Shown here in pieces: positions 45,571 through 57,517 of a DNA stretch of 64,000 nt; within the stretch, counting starts at the first letter, position 1, and every line of letters starts with the position of its first letter. The translations under genes were made by a program, and so were the position numbers. The notes beneath the pieces are model-generated. The model searched no databases, was not told the origin of the DNA, and worked only from the letters and a program-made list of their open reading frames with translations. Origin of the DNA: Balneolaceae bacterium (lineage in GTDB: Bacteria; Bacteroidota; Rhodothermia; Balneolales; Balneolaceae); NCBI GenBank assembly GCA_034521445.1, contig JAXHMM010000005.1, forward strand, positions 310,001 through 374,000, read 5' to 3'.

Positions 45571-47401
45571 ATCGTATACCAGTCTACGAAAGAGGGCTTT
45601 ACTTCAGACGTTGAAGCGGGTGTCATCGAAGATGAGATTTCCGTCAAGTATGAGGCCAGGCTTAAGCGCAGGGTCCCAAAATCTGAAGAGATCGTGGAAA
45701 ATTCTCTCCAGACATGTATACCGTACTCAATGATGATGGTATTCCGTGGACTCCGGCATATGTATTGAACTACAGACCACAATCCTCCAAGCGCATCGAT
45801 TTCATTATTGGCGGACAAAATGAAGAAAAAGTTGACCATGCAATTATCGTAGAGCTGAAGCAAATGGAAACCGCTGAAAAAACCAGGTTGGATATGGAAT
45901 CGTAAGCACATTTATCGGCGGTGGCAACCGGCATGTTAGCCATCCTTCCTATCAGGCATGGTCATACGCAGCATTGCTTAAAGGATTTAATGAGGCTGTA
46001 TACGCTGAAAACATTACCCTTAAACCTTGTGCTTATCTCCATAACTACACCGGCGTACATAACCTGGACCATCCCTTTTATCATGATCATTTAGAAAAAG
46101 CCACTGTTCAAAGAAGGGATATGGTAAAGCTCCGCGATTTCATTAAGAATCATGTGAAGTACGGAGATCAATCAAAAATCTCTATCGCATTGAGAAGATA
46201 AACATTGTTGAAAAGGTTGGCGGACAGTTTACAGTCCACGCTGCGGAACGAACAAATTTATCACTGCGATTGATGAGCAGAAGGTGGCATTTGAGGATGG
46301 AGGTCGTTCAAAACCGGTCCGAAGATCAAAAAAGGTGATTATTGTTGAAGGAGGTCCCGTACCGGAGAATCAGTAATCGCCGTAAATCTGCTCGTAAAAC
46401 TGACTGCTAAAGACTTTGTGACCAGTTATGTCACCAAAAAATTCTGCCCCGAGACGAGTTTATAAATCATATTTAAGCTGGAAGAGATGAAAGATTCCCA
46501 CATAGATAATCTTTTCAGGAGCTCAGGAGAGTTCATCGATACGTATCCCGAAACGTTCGATGCCTTGATTGTCGATGAAGCGCACCGGTCTACTAACAGT
46601 CGGGTTTCTACAAAAACCAAGGCGAAAATCAGATAAAAGAATTGATCAATGCCTCACAGGTTTCTGTCTTCTTTTTAGACGAGGACCAAAGGATCCATAT
46701 TGACGATATCGGTGAGAAAGAAGTAATCAGAAAATGGCAGACTATTTTGAAGCGCATGTAATCGAAACAGAGCTGGAGTCCCAGTTCCGATTACGGCTCT
46801 CGGGGATATCTGGCATGGATTGACGATGCTTTGCAAATCAGAGAAACTGCAAATACCGATCTGACTGACATTGATTATGATTTCCGAGTGTACTCATCAC
46901 CGACGAAGTTATCGAAACCATTAAGGAAAAAAACAAAATCAATGATAAATCCCGGGTGGTAGCTGCATATTGCTGGCCCTGGAAAAGCAAAAAGAATAAA
47001 AATGCGATGGATATTGTGATTCCAGAGCATGGCTTTAGCAAGCAATGGAACTTGGAAGATCATGGACAAGAATGGCTAGATCGAAGATGGATCGATCGAA
47101 CAAATTGGATGCATTTATACTTGCCAGGGATTGGAGCTGGAGATGGTAGGCGTCATTATTGGCCCAGATTTGATAGTAAGAGACGGAGAAGAAATTACCA
47201 ACCTCATGCCAGATATAACTATGATTCATCAATACGCGGATTAAAAACTATCAGGAAAGAGAATCCTGAAAAAGCAGCGAAGATTGCTGACAGAATAATT
47301 AAAAATACTTACCGAACATTAACGACCAGAGGAATGAAGGGGTGCTAGATTCATTGTAACGGCAGAAAGAAACTGAGGAGTATTTTAGAGATCTTGCTTA
47401 G
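45571..47401 (+). pseudogene. DUF2075 P-loop ATPase/helicase-like protein, frameshifted
   Basis: Many short frames line up with the roughly 600-residue DUF2075 family. The N-terminal nuclease-like part reads IVYQSTKEGFTSDVEAGVIE, NYRPQSSKRIDFIIGGQ and AIIVELKQME. The ATPase part has VIIVEGG (start of Walker A), ETFDALIVDEAHR (Walker B), VFFLDEDQRIHIDDIG, RVVAAYCWPW and TLTTRGMKGC. At least eight frame changes and one altered Walker A are seen. The start codon is not preserved (ATC at 45571). The family is linked to defence islands; the mechanism is not established. Confidence 0.75.
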
Positions 47402-47550
47402 TATAAAAATTCCTGAAAGCCTACATCCTATGAAGTATCTTATAAGTGTTGAGGCTAATTCCTATAATTCTTCTCAAAATTCCAATAGGGGTGACATACT
47501 AGTGTCACTCCCTACTCTTAATATCAGTTGTACATAATTAACAATAGAGT

Positions 47551-48438
47551 ACGATTACGGGTAATCCACTGCGCTTTTCCGGCCACGAATCTTTTCAATG
47601 CCGAAATTTATGGTTGAAAAAAGGATACGATTTCAGTCTGAATCCTGAATATACATATACTGATGATGAAGCTGTTATCGACTTAGGAGTTGGAAAAATA
47701 TGGTCAAATCCATTCGGTTCTGGATGCATGCATTTGACCTGTCTGATGATTCAAATGAGCCAAATGATTTAGCTGATTACTTATTTAGTCAAGATGGTAA
47801 AGACCGATTCTTGGAAGATCTAGGAACACTTTGGCTATTACACTATCAATTAGTTAAAAAGAAAGGGGATGAGCTCGATATTTATTATTTAGTGTTTAAT
47901 CAATTTAGGAAACAAAGAATAGAATTCACTAAGTACGCATTCCTCAATTTTTTAGAAGAAATGCGATGACCGATGAATCCCACTCAGAAAACACTATAGA
48001 AAAGGATGTAGGCGTATTTTTGAAAAACTATGTTCGCCCCGACTCTAAAGATGGCAACAAAAATATTGAAGACCTTTACTCTTCATTACTAATAGACTTA
48101 GATCTTGTCAAGAAATTCAGCAATACAGGAGTAACTGGATGGGTATTGGTATAAGATAAAAATAGTGTCAATCGAGATAACCTTCCGATTGAAATATTTT
48201 TCTATTCAATATTAGATAATAAATCATTCGGGAATGTCTATATCGATACACAAATTATTGAATGATGAAGACAGTCCAGGAAATGTATTTGCCCTTCATC
48301 CAGATGCCTTGGTCCAATGGTTCAAGGGATTAACCGATGGCCTTTGAAGGAATTGTTTATAAAGAAGATGCTGGAATACGAGAGCTCCAAATTAATAAGG
48401 AATATTCGGAAGAGGAGAATCTTAGACCGCTACTATGA
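47551..48438 (+). pseudogene. DUF4007 family protein, frameshifted
   Basis: Joined frames give about 295 residues: ITGNPLRFSGHESFQCRNLW, AVIDLGVGKNMVKSIRFWMH, LGTLWLLHYQLVKK and a C-terminal winged-helix-like part. The FSGHExFxxRxxWLKKG and LGVGKNMVxSIRxW motifs identify DUF4007. Frame breaks fall near 47697, 47965 and 48150-48290. Its stop (48436-48438) overlaps the start of the P-loop ATPase gene at 48435, so these genes were an operon. The start codon is unclear (ACG/ATT at about 47551). Confidence 0.78.
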
Positions 48439-51400
48439 AAGGAGTTAATAAGGACATTCCACCCTCAGTTAATATTCAGCAGGGATACATGCAAAGTCTT
48501 TTGATTATGTTGTCACTTCAAATACTCGACACATTTATGATCAATTAGTAGGGAATATTAAATCTGGCACCCATTCCTTTACCATAATTGGATCATATGG
48601 TACCGGCAAATCTTCATTCTTAATTGCCTTAAGAAAAAACCTAATTGGTGACACGTATTATTTTGAGCCAATAAATGGTCAATTCCCAGAGATTGAGGAT
48701 TTTGAATTCGATTATATCGTTGGGAAGTACGACTCACTCATCAATGAAGTATCAAATCATTTCGGCTTAGAAACAGATAGCACCGAAAAAGATATTCTAA
48801 ATTGGATCCATAAAAAGCATGCAGAACTTAAACAGGAAGGAAAGTTTTGGATAATAGCTATCGATGAGTTTGGCAAACATTTAGAATATGCAGCAAAAGA
48901 AAATCCCGAAGAGAACTGTACTTCGTACAACTACTTGCAGAGTATGTCAATGAAGCAAGATAAGAACATCTTTTTCATTACTACTCTTCACCAGGCATTT
49001 GATTCTTATGCACATGGCCTAGATACCCAACAGCGCCAAGAATGGGATAAGGTAAGGGGTACGACTAAAAGAGTTAAATTTCAATGAACCAGTCGAGCAG
49101 TTATTACACATCGCCGGAGAGCATTTAAAAACAGACCGGAATCATGATTGGGATACTTGCATTTACCCAAATTAATTAAAGCAATTGAAGCTTCGCAAGC
49201 TTTCCCTCTTAAAAACGAATTAGATAAAAAGCTAGCAAAGGACCTGTATCCTTTAGATCCGCATTTCAGGAGCTATTTTATCCCTAGCCCTTCAAAATTA
49301 TGGTCAGAATGAAAGATCACTGTTCACCTTTTCTTCAGTCTGAAGAATGTTCTAGGAATTAATAATTATGATCGATCCTCAAATCCATATTATAATTTAG
49401 GGTGCGTTTACGACTATTTGATCCACAATCATCATTCATTTCTTTCCTCAAAATACAATCCGCATTATGTTCAATGGAATGCAATTAAAAAAGCAATTGA
49501 ACGTGTAGAAGTGGGTTTGAAGAAGATATTAACTCTCTAAAAAAGATTGTCAAAATCATTGGCCTATTAAACATTTTTGCGACTGAGGGGGCAACAATTG
49601 ACCAATGATTTTCATTGAACAATACTCACGTATTGCTTTGGGCATTTATAAGCCAACTAGATTAATTGATCTGCTCGAGAAAAACCAGATTCTGAGGTAT
49701 AGATCTTTACAAGACAGTTTATTCTATTTGAAGGTACTGACTTCGACATTCGAGTATGAATTTCAGAAAGCAACCAGTAAAGTTGATGCAAGTAAAGACA
49801 TTGTCACCTATCTGAATAGATACTTCGATTTCCCCTATATACCCGCAAAAAGAGTGTATTATGAAAAAGGGACTCCAAGGTTTTTCGAATTTAAACTATC
49901 CGAAGAACCAATTAAGAGAGCTCCTAAACAACCAATTGATGGATTATCAACTTAGTATTCAACCAAAGATGCGAGAGAGGTACTCAAATTTAGCGACGGT
50001 CAAAAGAAGCCAATACTTTATGCGGTCTTCAATAATACATCAGAAATTGAAGACCAATTATTTTCAATTGAAAGAACAAAACACGTAATAAACCAAATAG
50101 AATCGGATGAGGTAGCCGAACGAGAATTAAACGATTTACTTACTTCTCAAATAGAAGAGCTCAATGATATAATTTTGGGTAACATTTATTCCGGTCGAGG
50201 AGATATAGATTGGATATCGAATGGTGAAAAGTGTAAACATCAATAGCAGTAAATTATTGAACTATAAGCTATCGGAAATTTGCAATAGCATTGACCACAA
50301 AACACCTACCTTCCATAACGAATTAATCAATAAACAGAAGGTTAGTCCTGCCATATATAAGCCAAGGAAAGTACTTCTGAACAAGCTCATTAATGAATCA
50401 GATAAGCATTTACTAGGATTTGAAGAGGATACATTCCCAGCTGAAAAAACAATATATCTTTCTTTACTATCGAATACCGGAATCCATGGGCACAATAATG
50501 ACAATATCGGCATTTGAACCGCCTGACGAAGATTCAGGACTAGTAGACCTTTGGGAAGAAAGTGAACATTTTTTTAATAGCACAAAATCTGGCAAAAAGC
50601 CCCTGAACAGACTTCGTCAACATACTTGAAAGCCCCCCCCTGGGCTTAAAAAGGGATTTATCGAGCTATGGGTACCCATTTATTTAATAATTAAAGAAGA
50701 TGAATATGCTCTATTTCAAGAAGAGGCCTATATACCTGAGCTAACTCTACGATGTAATTAATCTCGTATACAGAAATCCGAAGTTATTTGAAATAAAAGC
50801 TTATCATATAAGTAAGGTAAAGCAGAAAATATTTGCGAAATATCGGCAACAATTAAATCAAGATGAAAATGCTAGCTTTTCGAATAAGAGTTTCGTAGAA
50901 ACTATACGCCCATTTCTACTAGTATATAATGGATTGAATGAGTATGGACGAAGACTTCTAAAATATCAAGAGCTGCCCAAAACTTGCGCGATGCAATTAA
51001 AACTGCAACAGAACCAGAGAAAGCATTTTTCCAAGAGTTTTCCCGTGCTTAGGTTACTCCAGCTTGGATGCGCTAAAATCTGAAAAAGCGATAAAGCAAT
51101 ATGTATATGAACTCGATAAGTGCATAGATGAAATAAAAAATTCCTATGTAGACCTCATTAATCGAGTTGAGAACCGCCTACTAGAATTCAGTTGGAATTG
51201 ACCAGAATACGAGTTTAAAGAATATCGAAAGCAAATACAAACAAGGTATGAATATTCAAACTTATAAACTAGTCTCTTACCAGAAAAATTATTAGGGGAG
51301 AATTATGTCTTCTCTCGAGGATAGAGAAAAATGGATTAGCTCTATAGCTTTCGCAATAATGGACAAGCCACTTAAGAAGCTCGCTGATGATGAAGTGCCA

Positions 51401-51669
51401 TTATTAATGGAAAGACTTAGAAGAATAGAGAGTCTTGACAATTTACGTGAATTAAAAAATTAGTATACCTAAAGAAACAAGAAGCTTTTAAATTTAAACT
51501 ACAACCATTCAATCGCAAGTCGTTAGATATAAACATTATACTTGGGAAGGATAAACTAGAGTCAGAATTAAATAGAATTAATCAAATTAAACAGATACTA
51601 ACTAAAGATCGAAAAACGAATCTAGCTCTACTTTTAAAGATAATTGAAGACCTTGGATCTCATGAGTGA
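48435..51669 (+). pseudogene. large P-loop ATPase (BrxC/PglY-like?), frameshifted
   Basis: The span would encode about 1,075 residues. The N-terminal part carries Walker A IGSYGTGKSSFLIALRK (near 48590) and Walker B FWIIAIDEFGKHLEYAA (near 48845), a layout like large defence ATPases of the BrxC/PglY kind. The remainder is helical with no named domain (for example YFDFPYIPAKRVYYEKG near 49825). More than ten frame changes are seen. The start overlaps the DUF4007 stop and the end overlaps the PAPS-reductase-like start, giving a tight three-gene operon. The BrxC/PglY likeness is a judgement from the motif context, not a search result. Confidence 0.65.
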
Positions 51670-52865
51670 TGTCAGACATGTACTCGGTATTAGTGGGGGA
51701 AAGGATAGTGCAGCCTTAGCTCTTTACATGAGTGAGCATTTCCCTAGCATTGATCTAGATCTTTATTGTTGTGATACAGGTAGGGAATTAGATGAAACCT
51801 ATGAACTCATTGACAATTTAGAAACTCACCTAGGGAAAGAGGTGGAAATGCTTAAAGCTGTAGAAACCCGAAGGATGGCAAAGCCAAACTTTGAAAAGAT
51901 GAAGGAAATAACTCCTTTTGACTTACTATTTGAAAGATTATGATGGCTTTCTTCCTTCTTCCTTCGCAAGATGGTGTACGAAAAATTTAAAACTTAAACC
52001 ATTTGAGGAATATATTGGTGATGATCCTACTATATCATATGTAGCAATTCGAGGAGATGAAGAGCGTGAAGCTTATGTCATCAACCAAAGAAAATGTTCA
52101 AACGATATTCCCCTTTAAGAAGAATATCTGGAGTTTTGATGTCATTTCTTTAGTGCTTGATGAGCATAATAAAGGTCAGCTTCGCGATATTATGAGACAT
52201 AAAAGTAAAGCCTAGCAACTTGCATAGAATTATCGAAGAGGTCGAAAGACCTATTAGCCCAGAACATAACCTCAACCAAAAGACAAAATCACTTATTCGA
52301 CTTAGATACGACCGCCTTCAACTACGCAGTGTTCTATTTCTTCAAAAAGACTGCCTATCCTCTCGGTCAATTAGAGGAATTTCCTTTACTGGATAAAAGC
52401 CATCTCCCACCAGATCAAAGGGTCATAGTACCGAGACCAAGGTTTTTGAGATGCTAGAGGACAGTGTTGGTGTACCTGATTATTATAAAAAAGATGAGTT
52501 TGTGGTTGATGGTAAAAAAGGCACGTGATTCTCGAACCCGATCAGGTTGTTTCTTCTGTTTTTATCAGCAAAAAATTGAGTGGGTTTGGTTGTATGAAAA
52601 TAAAAGAGATAAATTCGAAGAGGCTATGAAATATGAGAAGGAAGGGTTCACTTGGATGGAAGATGAATCCTTGGAGGAGTTGGCCAAACCTGAGCGACAG
52701 GAAGGAGATAAAATTACGCCATCTCGAAAACAAAGAGAATGGATCTTCTGGAAAGAAAAACACACTTCTTAAATAATCCTATTAGACGAGGAAGAAAAAG
52801 GAGAATACTTTGATAAAGAAGATGAAGACTATGCAGGTTGCACAGTCTGGCTTCATTTGGTTAGT
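51662..52865 (+). pseudogene. PAPS-reductase-family protein (BrxP/DndC-like), frameshifted
   Basis: ATG 51662 overlaps the ATPase stop. The N-terminus has the PP-loop HVLGISGGKDSAALALYMSE, then DLDLYCCDTGRELDETYELI, FARWCTKNLKLKPFEEY and SYVAIRGDEEREAY. Towards the C-terminus a SGCFFCFYQQKIEW zinc-type motif and a final CTVC are visible. It is an ATP-pyrophosphatase fold; relatives activate sulfur chemistry, including DNA phosphorothioation. At least six frame changes are needed. Ends near 52865. I see no cysteine desulfurase or DndDE genes nearby, so it is not a canonical Dnd locus. Confidence 0.78.
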
Positions 52866-53220
52866 TGCTTGGAGCATGTATTATTTCGAATTTTTTAGAA
52901 TTTATTCGACAGTTTTTCCTGGATTTCATCGGGAACGTTATTCCAGGCCTTCTACTAATTATTGGCTCATCAATATTATTACATACAAATAATTATCTTG
53001 ATATATACAATTATTTTAATAACAAATATATATTAATTATATTGATTTTTAGTTTTCACTTTAGGTCATATTATTAGCGAATTAGGTGTGACATATTGTA
53101 GCCAGTTTATCTGAGATTTCTATGGATATTTTCAAAAAATAAATTCAGGGATCACTCTAAATTAATTGAAGAAATTAGACAAAGCTCCAACTTCAAGAAT
53201 TTTTTAAAGGCTTATAATGA
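52865..53220 (+). pseudogene. membrane protein gene, 5' part, interrupted by IS21
   Basis: Reads EFIRQFFLDFIGNVIPGLLL and then YILIILIFSF, two hydrophobic helices, followed in another frame by LRFLWIFSKNKFRDHSKLIE and SNFKNFLKAYND. The coding sequence runs straight into the IS21 left end at 53221. The remainder is at 57122-57517 behind a duplicated TAATGA. Function unknown; it follows the PAPS-reductase-like gene. Confidence 0.6.
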
Positions 53221-53870
53221 TGTCAAGGGTCACGAGTATTCCCCACCCCGGGTCAATAGTATTCCCCACCTGAACGAGCTTCATCACCACTTGTCGGAAA
53301 CGAGCACCGGTTTGTTCTTTTTGGGCTTCATCTACAACAAGATGAACCTTTAAAAACGAAACGTATCATGGGCTATAATCCGCAAGGTATCATGAACATC
53401 TACGAAATTGTCCGCCGCTGGCATCAGGGGCAAACCATCAGCGGGATTGCCCGAACGCTGAGGCTGGATCGCAAAACCGTTCGCCGGTATATCCAGTCGG
53501 CCCAACAGGCCGGTATTCAGGTCGACACCCCCTTGGGTGAGGAGTCGGAGGTGATGGCTGCTTTGGAGGGGTTGGCCTCTTCCACGGATCGCAGGAAGCC
53601 AGCTGCAGATCAATTTGAGCCGTATCGAGAGGAGATCCTGGGGCTGCTGCAAGTATGCCCGGACCCGCTCACGCTCAAGTCGGCATGGCAGGTAATCCGG
53701 CATCGTTATCCGGAGATCACAGCCTCCTACAGCAGTCTGAAACGAGCCGCCAGGCGCTGGCGCCCCCAGCATCGCTTCACCTGGCGCCACGAAACCCCGC
53801 CGGGGATGCAGACGCAGATCGATTACGCCAAGATGGGGCTGCTGTATGATCCCCTGCAGGCTCGCCGGCG

Positions 53871-55213
53871 GGTACTTGCCCAAAAAGTGTGTCTGGCGAC
53901 CTCCCTGCGTAGGATAACAGGATAGTAACTATTCAGAACTCTTTCATGGAGAATTATCCTGCCGGGGGAATAAGGTTTTCGCCTTGTCCATGTAGGGTAG
54001 TCTGCGGCCGTAGGCCTGCTGGTTTCGGGCGACTGTTCCAGAAGTACGAGTACGGACTCCTCGTCCGGCATGCTGAGTCTCATCCTGAGCACTCGGCGGA
54101 AACTTCCGTTGAGCCGTTCGATCCAATTGGTCGTATAGATCATGGAACGGATCCGGTAGTCGTAGTTCAAATAAGTGAATCCATTCCGGTATCTTGCTTC
54201 CGACCGAAGCTTGTTAAAGTAGGAATACTTCTGGCTCCACTCATCGCAGAAGGCCTGCCAGCGTTCCCAGCCGGCCTCGGGGTCGTCGTCGGGATCGTCG
54301 GTATGGAACACAGCCCGCAGATCGTCGGCCAGAGCGTCTTTGTCTTCCGATCGGACCCGGGACATCACGTTGCGTTTAATATGGGTTGTGCACCATTGAA
54401 GAGGGGTACCCGAGAAGCTTTCTGACAACGCATCTCCCAAACCAGAGATCCCGTCTGCAACCATCAGGCCAATCTTTTGGACGCCTCGCTTTTTGAGCTC
54501 TTCAAACTGCAATCCCCAGCCTGTGGCGCTCTCAGAGGGGGCGTGGGCGATGCCAAGCACCTCCCGCCGCCGCTCAGGGGTCACCCCCATGATCACGTAG
54601 AAAGCTTCTGTGGACACCGTCTCTCGGCGAACCTTAACGTGGATCGCATCGATGAACACGATCGGGTAGTACGCCTCCAGGGGCCGGGCCAGCCACTCGC
54701 CAACTTCCTCTCTCATCCAATCGATCATTCGAGAGATCGACGAGGAACTATAGTGGCGACCGTAGAGCTCATCAAAGACGTCTCCGATCTGGCTCTGGGT
54801 GAGTCCCTTCCCATACAGGGCGCTTACCATGCGGTCGGTCTCGGCCTGCTGGGCCCGGAGCATCGTCAGGACCTTCGGATAAAAATTACCGTCCCGGTCC
54901 CGGGGGATGCGCAGCTCCAGCAGCTTGCCGTTACCATAAACTTTTCCTGGCCGATAGCCATTTCCCTTGTCCCCGTCATCACCAGCCAGGTGCTCCCGGC
55001 GTTCGGCTTTCATGAGAGCGTTCAGGGTCATTTCCAGGACTTCATTCAGCCCGTTCTCGCGTTGGATATGGTTGCCAATGAGCGTCTGCAATTGTACTTT
55101 GGTGAAGTTCATAAGATCTCCTTGTGTTAGGTTTTGGGTTGTTTGGAAGCTTCCTGAACCTACACAAGGAGATTCTTATTATCTACCTAAGACACATTCG
55201 GTGGGCAAGTACC
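53871..55213 (-). mobile_element. IS256-family insertion sequence inside istA
   Basis: The terminal inverted repeats start GGTACTTGCCCA at 53871 and, on the opposite strand, GGTACTTGCCCA from 55213, both followed within a few bases by TGTGTCT. An 8-bp target duplication CGCCGGCG lies at 53863-53870 and 55214-55221. Removing the element and one duplication rejoins istA in frame (ARRRVVYAF). The element holds one transposase gene on the minus strand. Confidence 0.93.
53944..55112 (-). CDS. IS256/Mutator-family transposase, one C-terminal frameshift
   Basis: The protein of about 390 residues has the Mutator-type DDE domain: YPIVFIDAIHVKVRRETVST (first Asp), GLMVADGISGLGDALSESF (second Asp), WCTTHIKRN and the C-terminal WIERLNGSFRR. 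The open frame runs past the element end to 53823, but adding one G to the GG at about 54030 gives the expected ending (VARNQQAYGRRLPYMDKAK) and a stop at 53944, inside the element. Likely a homopolymer miscount. Confidence 0.92.
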
Positions 55214-56279
55214 CGCCGGCGTGTGGTGTATGCCTTTATCGCCACCCTGGCATGGAGCCGATACAAGTTTGTGGAATTTGTCTGGAGTCAAGATCAGAAA
55301 TGTTTTGTGGGCTCCCATGTGAACATGTTCGACTTTTTCGGCGGAGTCACGGAGTTGCTGCTCATTGACTGCCTGAAAAGCGGGGTGCTTAAAGCCGATC
55401 TGTACGATCCGGTGCTCAACCCACTATACCGTCATATGGCCGAGCATTACGGGTGTTTTATCGACCCCGCCGGGCCGGGGAAGCCCAAGGACAAGGGAAA
55501 GTGGAACGGGTGGTCCCGCCGGTGCGGGACCGTGTCCTGCTGAAGGCGATGGATCCCCATGGCCGTTGGCCGAGGCCAACAAGCAGGCCCTGCATTGGTG
55601 CCGCTTTGAAACGGAATGACCCGACATGGGACCACCGGTGAAAAACCGTGGGAGTGCTTCCAGGCGACCGAACAGGGGGTGCTCGGGGTATTGCCGCAGC
55701 AGGCGTTTGAACTGGCCGACTGGAAGGCCGTTCGCGTGCACCCGTATCAGTACGTGCAATTTGAAAAAACCTATTACAGCCTGCCCCAGCGCTATGTGGG
55801 CCATCGGCTTTGCTTACGGGCGGACGCCCGGCAGATTGAGCTCTATGATGAGGGCTTCTCCCTGATTAAATGTTTCCCTCGCCAGTCCGGCCGCCGCCGG
55901 GTTAGCGACCCGGCCGATTTTCCGGTTCATATCCAGACCATGATGAACAGCTACTCCGTCCGGCAGATACGGGAGCAGGCCCGCGGGGTCGGCCCGGATA
56001 CGACCCGCTACCTGGAAACCCTGCTCACCCCCCATGCCATGCAGAATCTGCGTAAGGCCATGGGCATCCTTTCGCTGGCCGAGAAGCATTCGCCCCAGCT
56101 CGTGGAAACCGCAGCCCGTCAGGCTCTGGCCGCAAGCATCTTTCACTACAAAGGGTTCCGCGCCCTTTTGGAAGCCCCTCAGACCGAACGTCCCATCCCG
56201 CTTTCCTCCGAGACCCGCCCGTTTATTCGGTCGGGCGATTACTTCACCCACACCCCTAACTCCTCAGATCCCTTGCTCC

Positions 56280-57001
56280 ATGAAAACACACCATCTGACC
56301 AAGCAACTTAAACAGCTCAAACTTTCGGGGATGGCTGAGCACCTTGATCGCCATCTGCTCGCTGCCCGACAAACGCATCCCGGACTACACCGGATTCCTA
56401 TCCATGCTTCTTAGCGAAGAGCTCGAGGCCCGTGAGGGGCGAAAGGTCGATCGGCTGCTGCGGGCAGCAAGCTTTGGAAATCCTCAATCTCTGGAGGCTT
56501 TTGACGTCAGTCTGTCCACCGGGGTAAAACCGACCCGGTGCGGGAACTGGCCACCTGCCGGTTTATTGATCAGCGGCAAGGCGTGATCATCACCGGTCCT
56601 CCGGGTACCGGAAAAACCCACCTGCGCGGGACCGGGCCATGCCGCCTGTCGAACACGCGGGCCATCTTTCTGTTTAACCAGTTGTTCCAGCATTCTGAAC
56701 TGCTCCTGGAGCAAGAAAATATGAGGCGGTGGCGAAAACTCATAAGCCACGACTTGCTGATCATTGATGACTTTGCGTTCCGCCGCATCAGTCAGGCCCA
56801 AAGCGAGCAGCTCTATCAACTCGTCGATACCTGTCATGGAAACACCTCCATTATTCTGACCAGTAATCGTGCGTTACCGGATTGGCTTGAAGGTTTTTCC
56901 CGATGCCGTGATTGGTGGCGCTATCCTGGATCGTGTTCTCGGTGCCACAACGCTCATCAAATTACGTTGAAAGGAGAATCGATCCGCAAAAAATGGGATT
57001 G
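56280..57001 (+). pseudogene. istB: IS21 helper ATPase IstB, frameshifted
   Basis: Starts MKTHHLTKQLKQLKLSGMAE at 56280, overlapping the istA end. Further pieces are TGFLSMLLSEELEAREGRKV, the Walker A ITGPPGTGKTHL, Walker B HDLLIIDDFAFRR, and the end HQITLKGESIRKKW. Frame changes occur near 56385, 56530 and around 56890-56930. IstB is the AAA+ partner that selects the target for IstA. Confidence 0.88.
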
Positions 57002-57121
57002 AAAACTCCGTATTCAATCCAGTAGAAACCGATAAAGAAATGTCCTAAATTAAATCGCTCAACTTCGAAAAGGGTGGGGAATACTGTGACCCTACGTGGG
57101 GAATACTCGTGAGCCTTGACA

Positions 57122-57517
57122 TAATGAAAGTGATGGAGAACATTTAAACGAATCTTCCTCCAAAAAATAATGTTCACGACTCGGAGAAATATTGCGTTAT
57201 CAGTGGCGCCTGAAGGCAATCAATTAGTATACAAATTTCGATTCATTAATTTATTTAATCTTGGTATCGCTACTGTATTGTGGATTATATCACTTTTATG
57301 GCCCCTCCTTTTAATTATGAATTTTATATCGACAACGACGCAAGTAGCTAGTAAGTTAGTTCATATTCAGTCCTGGACCATTACTCATGGGGCGGTTTGC
57401 TTATTACTTTTTTTTGCCTCGATACGATTTTTAACCAGGGCATTTGCATTTCACAGAAGAACTATGACAGTACCTTTTTCTATTGCACTCAATAAAATTA
57501 GTGTTAGGACCGAATGA
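57122..57517 (+). pseudogene. membrane protein gene, 3' part, beyond IS21
   Basis: Continues the gene cut at 53220. After the duplicated TAATGA it reads RRNIALSVAPEGNQLVYKFR, then two hydrophobic helices (IATVLWIISLLWPLLLIMNF and GAVCLLLFFASIRFLT), ending at stop 57515-57517. The whole protein had four predicted helices and a soluble middle. Its stop overlaps the likely start of the next gene (ATG 57514). Confidence 0.6.

Larger units (their letters stand above)
53368..56311 (+). pseudogene. istA: IS21 transposase IstA, split by the IS256-family element
   Basis: The N-terminal part (53368-53870) has the HTH NIYEIVRRWHQGQTISGIAR and the start of the catalytic domain with QIDYAKMGLLYD. It resumes at 55222 as VVYAFIATLAWSRYKFVEF with HMAEHYG, and the C-terminal part continues to 56311 (YSLPQRYVGHRLCLRADARQ). 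Beyond the nested insertion there are frame changes near 55500 and 55610. It is non-functional as it stands. Confidence 0.88.
53221..57121 (+). mobile_element. IS21-family insertion sequence carrying a nested IS256-family element
   Basis: The ends are inverted repeats: left TGTCAAGGGTCACGAGTATT (53221 on), right end complement TGTCAAGGCTCACGAGTATT (57121 back). Further internal copies of the TATTCCCCACC word near both ends are typical of IS21 multiple terminal repeats. The flanking target duplication is TAATGA (53215-53220 and 57122-57127). It encodes IstA and IstB on the plus strand. It inserted into a membrane protein gene. Length 3,901 bp, of which 1,343 bp are the nested element. Confidence 0.92.

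Noticed and set aside
51662-52865. A canonical Dnd (dndBCDE) phosphorothioation locus
   Set aside because: No DndB, DndD or DndE and no cysteine desulfurase are seen; the PAPS-like protein has a different C-terminal CxxC layout from what I expect of DndC.
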